Below, piece by piece: positions 6,507 through 9,570 of a stretch of 9,570 nt of DNA (its first letter is position 1; every line of letters begins with the position of its first letter). Source of the DNA: Chloroflexi bacterium RBG_19FT_COMBO_55_16 (GTDB lineage: Bacteria; Chloroflexota; Anaerolineae; Anaerolineales; UBA4823); contig MGOK01000132.1 in assembly GCA_001795335.1 (NCBI GenBank), positions 9,968 to 19,537 of the forward strand, written 5' to 3'. Both the position numbers and the translations under genes were made by a program. The notes beneath the pieces were generated by a model. It did not search any database. It saw only the letters and a program-made list of their open reading frames with translations, and was not told the origin of the DNA.

Positions 6507-7985
6507 ATGAACCGCCGCCTCCAACCCCTCCTCTGGTCGATCCTGCTCAGTTCCCTGCTCCTCACTGCCTGGACAACCTACGCCGATGAGCAAACCCTCG
6601 GTTACCGTGCTTTCGCGGCTCCTTCGCTTCACTCAGGACTACCGCCCGGGGTAAGCCACCCATCGTTTGTCCTCCGTCCTTCATCCTTCACCCTTTCTCC
6701 CTCATCCTTTGACTTCCGTCCAAGGACTGCCATCGCTCAGCAGTCCGCCCCCCTCATCCTGCTCCTCACCGCCAAAGGGCCGCTCACCCCAGCCATGGGA
6801 CAGTACCTCGAGCGCGGCATCCGCACTGCCGAACAGAGCGGCGCTGAAGCTCTGATCCTGCAGCTCGACACCCCCGGCGGCAGCATCGATCTGATGAACC
6901 GCATGGTGCAGACCATCCGCGCCAGTCCAGTGCCAGTTGTTGTCTACGTGGCTCCGTCGGGCGCCATCGCCGGCAGCGCCGGGACGATCCTCACCCTGGC
7001 CGGGCATGCCGCCGCCATGGCCCCGGGCACCGCCATCGGTGCTGCCAGCCCGGTAGGCCCGGAAGGGCAGGAACTGGGTGAGACGCTGGCTGCCAAGGAA
7101 AAGAATATCCTCAAGGCTACTGTGCGCAGCCTGGCGGAGGCGCGCGGCGCAGAAGCCATCGCCCTGGCCGAACAAACCATCGAAACGGCCAAGGCTGTTT
7201 CCGCCAGGGAAGCCCTTGACATCGGCCTGGTAGATTTCATCGCCGCTGATATCCCTGACCTGCTGCGCCAGCTGGATGGCTTCACCGTGACCACCGTCGC
7301 AGGAGAGCACACGCTGCACCTGGCGAACGCCTTGGCGACGCCCCTCGAGCCGGCCTGGATCGAGAGTCTGCTGGGCATTCTGACCAACCCGAATATCGTC
7401 TTCCTGCTGCTAACCATTGGCGTGCAAGCCATCCTGATCGAGCTTTCCAGCCCGGGCGGTTGGGTGGCCGGTTTCATCGGCGTGGTCTGCCTGGCCCTGG
7501 CGACCTATGGACTGGGCATTTTACCCGTCAACTATTTTGGTTTGATCTTCCTGGCGACCGCTTTCGTCTTGTTCGTCCTGGATATTAAAGCCCCCACGCA
7601 TGGTGCGCTCACCGCTGCCGGGGTGGGATCGCTGATCCTAGGCGCCCTGGTGCTGTTCAATTCGCCTGGCACGCCATCCTTCCAGCGCGTCTCGGTGCCC
7701 CTCGTGATTGGCGTCTCCCTGGTGACCGCCGCTATCTTCTTCACCATCCTGACCTTCGCCCTACGCGCCCAAAAAGCCCCCATCCGCACCGGCCAGGAGT
7801 CCCTGGTTGGCAAGATCGGCACAGTCCGCAACACGCTCTCCCCCGTGGGGAGTGTCCAGGTGGCTGGGGAGCTATGGACTGCCGAGCTGGCCGAAGGGGA
7901 AGAACCCATCCTCGTCGGAGCGCGGGTGGAGGTGGTTAGAGTTCGGGGAGTAAGGGTATTCGTGCGGAGAGCAGAAAGCCAGTAA
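6507..7985 (+). CDS. NfeD-family membrane serine protease (ClpP/SppA-like, long form)
   Basis: This 492-aa protein has the three-part layout of long NfeD proteins such as PH1510 of Pyrococcus, which cleaves a stomatin C-terminus. Residues 1-26 are a signal peptide. The ClpP-fold protease domain covers about residues 80-265, with LILQLDTPGGSIDLMNRM and YVAPSGAIAGSAGT. S157 in G-S-A-G is the expected nucleophile, and K199 (or K197) in AAKEKN is the expected general base about 41 residues on. Several membrane helices follow (about 290-425), then a soluble OB-fold NfeD domain (from about 430, LVGKIGTV to VRGVRVFVR). A low-complexity linker at residues 52-72 comes from a 21-bp tandem repeat. ATG 6507 is chosen over ATG 6450 because it directly starts the signal peptide and follows a TATAAT box. 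A stomatin partner gene is not in the window. The stop TAA lies inside a heptamer repeat. Confidence 0.9.
   Translation: MNRRLQPLLWSILLSSLLLTAWTTYADEQTLGYRAFAAPSLHSGLPPGVSHPSFVLRPSSFTLSPSSFDFRPRTAIAQQSAPLILLLTAKGPLTPAMGQYLERGIRTAEQSGAEALILQLDTPGGSIDLMNRMVQTIRASPVPVVVYVAPSGAIAGSAGTILTLAGHAAAMAPGTAIGAASPVGPEGQELGETLAAKEKNILKATVRSLAEARGAEAIALAEQTIETAKAVSAREALDIGLVDFIAADIPDLLRQLDGFTVTTVAGEHTLHLANALATPLEPAWIESLLGILTNPNIVFLLLTIGVQAILIELSSPGGWVAGFIGVVCLALATYGLGILPVNYFGLIFLATAFVLFVLDIKAPTHGALTAAGVGSLILGALVLFNSPGTPSFQRVSVPLVIGVSLVTAAIFFTILTFALRAQKAPIRTGQESLVGKIGTVRNTLSPVGSVQVAGELWTAELAEGEEPILVGARVEVVRVRGVRVFVRRAESQ
6661..6723 (+). repeat. Three 21-bp tandem units inside nfeD
   Basis: Units start at 6661, 6682 and 6703, each beginning CATCNTT and each built from roughly three 7-bp pieces such as CATCCTT. 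Because 21 is a multiple of 3, the repeat keeps the frame and encodes a seven-residue motif (S-F-x-L-x-P-S type) three times between the signal peptide and the protease domain. It is also pyrimidine-rich on the plus strand, like the repeat at 1094-1135. Confidence 0.75.
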
Positions 7986-8065
7986 TCAGTATTCAGCGAG
8001 CAAGGAGCAGTGATCAGGAACACGGCGCAACTGATTACTGTTCACTGATTTCTGATAACTGATTG
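7980..8065. repeat. Inverted pair of heptameric repeats between convergent nfeD and mutY
   Basis: The left half has 7-bp units CAGTAAT (7980) and CAGTATT (7987), with weaker ones up to 8021. The right half has five units from 8031 to 8065 of the type CTGATTA. The two halves are roughly reverse complements: 25 of 34 positions match when 7984-8017 is aligned with the complement of 8032-8065. Transcripts from either side could fold into a long imperfect hairpin and may end here. The TAA stops of both genes (7983-7985 plus strand; 8037-8035 minus strand) are inside the repeats. Confidence 0.7.
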
Positions 8066-9105
8066 GCAATCAGCCGGTCAATCTTACCCATCGGGTAATC
8101 TCGCAGAGCAGTGGGGGCGACCCAGGAAAGGGCGCTGTGTTGCAGGTTGCGCGGTTCACCGTCCAACAGAGTGCAGCTGAAGGCATGCAGGGTGACGCGG
8201 AAATGGGTGTAGGCGTGGCGGTAGACGCCAAGCGCTCCGCCAACTTCGATCTCGGCGCCCAATTCCTCGCCGATCTCGCGCTGCAGGCAGGCGACCAGCT
8301 GCTCCCCAGGCTGGACTTTGCCCCCCGGGAACTCCCATAAGCCGCCCAACAAACCCTGCGGTGGGCGCTGGGCGATCAGCACCTGCCCATCCCGCTGGAT
8401 GACAGCGGCAGTGACGATGTGGTGAGGCAAAGGAGGTTTAGCCTGGCTGACTGGTCTTTGGTCCTGCACGCCGAGGGCGCAAGCTGCACACAGATCTTTG
8501 AGCGGGCAGCGGGGACAATCGGGTGCGCGCGGCGTGCAGACGGTGGCGCCCAGGTCCATCATGGCCTGGTTGTAATCCGCAGCCCAGCCGGGGGGCAGGT
8601 GAACGGCAGCCAATTCCCACAAGCGCCGTTCGCCTTCCGGCGAGCGGGCCGGCTGGCGAATGTCGAAGACGCGTGCCAGCACCCGGCGGATGTTGCCATC
8701 CAGGGTGGCTTCGTCCAGGCCAAAAGCGGTCGAGGAGATGGCTGCCGCGGTGTAGCGTCCGATCCCTGGCAAGCGGCGCAACGCCTTGGCCTGGCGCGGT
8801 AACTCTCCACTGTGTTCCGTGACAACGATCTGGGCGGCGCGCTGCAGGTTGCGGGCGCGGCTATAGTAACCCAGGCCTTCCCAAGCCCCCAGCACCTCGC
8901 CTTGGGAAGCCGCGGCAAGCGTCTCCAGCGTGGGAAAACGCGCCATCCACCTTTCGAAGTAAGGGATGACCGTCTCCACGCGCGTTTGCTGGAGCATGAT
9001 CTCGGCGACCCACACCGCGTATGGATCAGGATGCCCGCGCCAGGGGAGGCGGCGGGCATGTGCAGCGTACCATTCGAGTAAACGCTCAGCGAAAGGGGAA
9101 GACAT
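8035..9105 (-). CDS. mutY: A/G-specific adenine glycosylase MutY with C-terminal Nudix domain
   Basis: MutY removes adenine mispaired with 8-oxoguanine in DNA, in base excision repair. This 356-aa protein has all expected parts. The catalytic glutamate is E35 in AEIMLQQTRV. The helix-hairpin-helix is LPGIGRYTAAAI (about 112-123), and the catalytic aspartate is D136 in LDGNIRRVLAR. The [4Fe-4S] ligands are C190, C197, C200 and C206 (C-x6-C-x2-C-x5-C). The C-terminal domain carries GLWEFPGGKVQPGE and REIGEELG, a full Nudix box, which is degenerate in E. coli MutY. The last residues (SEISEQ) are encoded by the heptamer repeat, so the natural C-terminus has been set by it. ATG 9105 gives the normal start. 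No Shine-Dalgarno is visible; a heptamer repeat lies directly upstream, with a TAAAAT box 4 nt before the ATG. The gene is convergent with nfeD. Confidence 0.96.
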   Translation of the reverse strand: MSSPFAERLLEWYAAHARRLPWRGHPDPYAVWVAEIMLQQTRVETVIPYFERWMARFPTLETLAAASQGEVLGAWEGLGYYSRARNLQRAAQIVVTEHSGELPRQAKALRRLPGIGRYTAAAISSTAFGLDEATLDGNIRRVLARVFDIRQPARSPEGERRLWELAAVHLPPGWAADYNQAMMDLGATVCTPRAPDCPRCPLKDLCAACALGVQDQRPVSQAKPPLPHHIVTAAVIQRDGQVLIAQRPPQGLLGGLWEFPGGKVQPGEQLVACLQREIGEELGAEIEVGGALGVYRHAYTHFRVTLHAFSCTLLDGEPRNLQHSALSWVAPTALRDYPMGKIDRLIANQLSEISEQ

Positions 9106-9109
9106 GCCA

Positions 9110-9144
9110 ATTTTAGATTGTTGATTTGAGGTTGAAGATTAAAT
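9110..9144. repeat. Heptameric microrepeat upstream of mutY
   Basis: Five 7-bp units run without a gap: ATTTTAG (9110), ATTGTTG (9117), then units at 9124, 9131 and 9138. The repeat ends 5 bp before the mutY start codon and replaces the usual ribosome binding region. It is AT-rich in an otherwise GC-rich neighbourhood. Confidence 0.7.
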
Positions 9145-9168
9145 CGTGGTGAAAGTAAAGCTGGCAAT

Positions 9169-9217
9169 CCGCAAGGGATAATCAGAAATCTACAATTACA
9201 TTTGAAATCCCTTGCGG
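9169..9217. repeat. 11-bp inverted repeat across the 3' end of the small hypothetical gene
   Basis: CCGCAAGGGAT (9169-9179) and ATCCCTTGCGG (9207-9217) are perfect reverse complements separated by 27 bp. The right arm is within the last codons of the minus-strand gene and the left arm lies beyond its stop. On the minus strand the second arm is followed by ATTGCC, not a T-run, so it is not a classical terminator. Confidence 0.6.
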
Positions 9218-9498
9218 GCGGGGACGATCTTGTAAGAGAAATCGGTGACGAAATTATGCAAGCGTTCTGTCAGGCTGAGCCACTCGGTCGAGTCTAAGAC
9301 CTTGTCTAAAGCCTGTCGGTTAGCGATCTGCGCCCCGGCGACGATCTGCGGTTGGTTGCCATACATCGTAAACCAGGCATCGGTGGGTTCCAGCCCCAGG
9401 CGTTGCATCCCAGGAATGAATTCGCGCACGACGAACTCGAAATATTCTTGCTCGCGGCCAGGCAGGATGTCCCACGACATGAGGATTTTTATAGTCAA
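9196..9498 (-). CDS. Small conserved-looking hypothetical protein, possible dimeric alpha/beta-barrel fold
   Basis: This 100-aa soluble protein starts at TTG 9498, with GGAG seven nt upstream. It opens with a strand (TIKILMSWDI), then PGREQEYFEFVVREFIPGMQRLG (helix), TDAWFTMYGNQPQIVAGAQI (two strands), a second helix around DSTEWLSLTERLHNF and a final strand YKIVP. This strand-helix-strand-strand-helix-strand order, together with the P-G-R-E-x-E-Y start, recalls stress-responsive A/B-barrel or antibiotic-monooxygenase-like small proteins. That is a fold guess only; no catalytic residues can be named. An ATG at 9480 would remove the first strand and is less likely. It follows the partial gene at 9518 by 19 bp and may be in its operon. 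The stop TAA is next to an 11-bp inverted repeat. Confidence 0.75.
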   Translation of the reverse strand: MTIKILMSWDILPGREQEYFEFVVREFIPGMQRLGLEPTDAWFTMYGNQPQIVAGAQIANRQALDKVLDSTEWLSLTERLHNFVTDFSYKIVPARKGFQM

Positions 9499-9517
9499 GT
9501 TTTTGCTCCAGGGTTTA

Positions 9518-9570
9518 CTAGCGCTTATATTCCAACACCACGACCCGGGTTTCGTCTGGGAGGGTGCTGC
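9518..9570 (-). CDS. C-terminal end of an unidentified gene (partial)
   Basis: The minus strand is open from the window edge to TAG 9518-9520, reading STLPDETRVVVLEYKR at its end. The composition looks like real protein, and a ribosome binding site for the next gene follows at once (GGAG about 8 nt after the stop). Sixteen residues are too few to assign a family. Confidence 0.45.
   Translation of the reverse strand, partial: STLPDETRVVVLEYKR

Overview
This 9.6 kb window comes from a GC-rich bacterium and looks chromosomal. My best guess is a member of the Chloroflexota, class Anaerolineae or a relative. The grounds are a fused alpha-beta glycyl-tRNA synthetase, a membrane-tethered DsbA of the type common there, and many degenerate 7-bp tandem microrepeats in spacers and linkers. 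This placement is inference; there is no rRNA or other marker in the window. No tRNA, rRNA, CRISPR array, intact insertion sequence or phage gene was seen.

Layout. Positions 1-5160 are all on the minus strand. Read in the direction of transcription they hold an MFS exporter with its own intrinsic terminator, a lipoprotein thioredoxin (TlpA/DipZ-like redoxin), a membrane-anchored DsbA-family thioredoxin, and glyQS, which runs off the left edge. A 0.5 kb spacer (5161-5667) separates the MFS gene from a divergent plus-strand pair: an AT-rich PilZ-domain gene and an NfeD-family membrane serine protease. The protease gene converges on mutY (minus strand). To the right of mutY are a small ferredoxin-fold-like hypothetical gene and the last codons of another gene, both on the minus strand.

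The most interesting element is the redoxin at 2966-3568. Its reading frame is interrupted by a single in-frame TGA, exactly at the first cysteine of the catalytic CxxC motif (W-T-F-G-[TGA]-I-N-C). The frame is open on both sides and the downstream part is a complete thioredoxin fold. A hairpin follows the TGA with the geometry expected of a bacterial SECIS element: the apical loop is GUU and starts 26 nt after the UGA. I therefore annotate it as a candidate selenocysteine (UxxC) lipoprotein of the TlpA/ResA/DipZ type, 200 aa with Sec91. It sits directly upstream of the DsbA-like gene, so the two may form an extracytoplasmic thiol-redox pair.

A second theme is a family of 7-bp-period microrepeats at five places. 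They lie at the alpha-beta junction of GlyQS, in the dsbA-glyQS spacer, in the linker of the NfeD protein, between nfeD and mutY, and just upstream of mutY. In several cases they supply stop codons or coding linkers.
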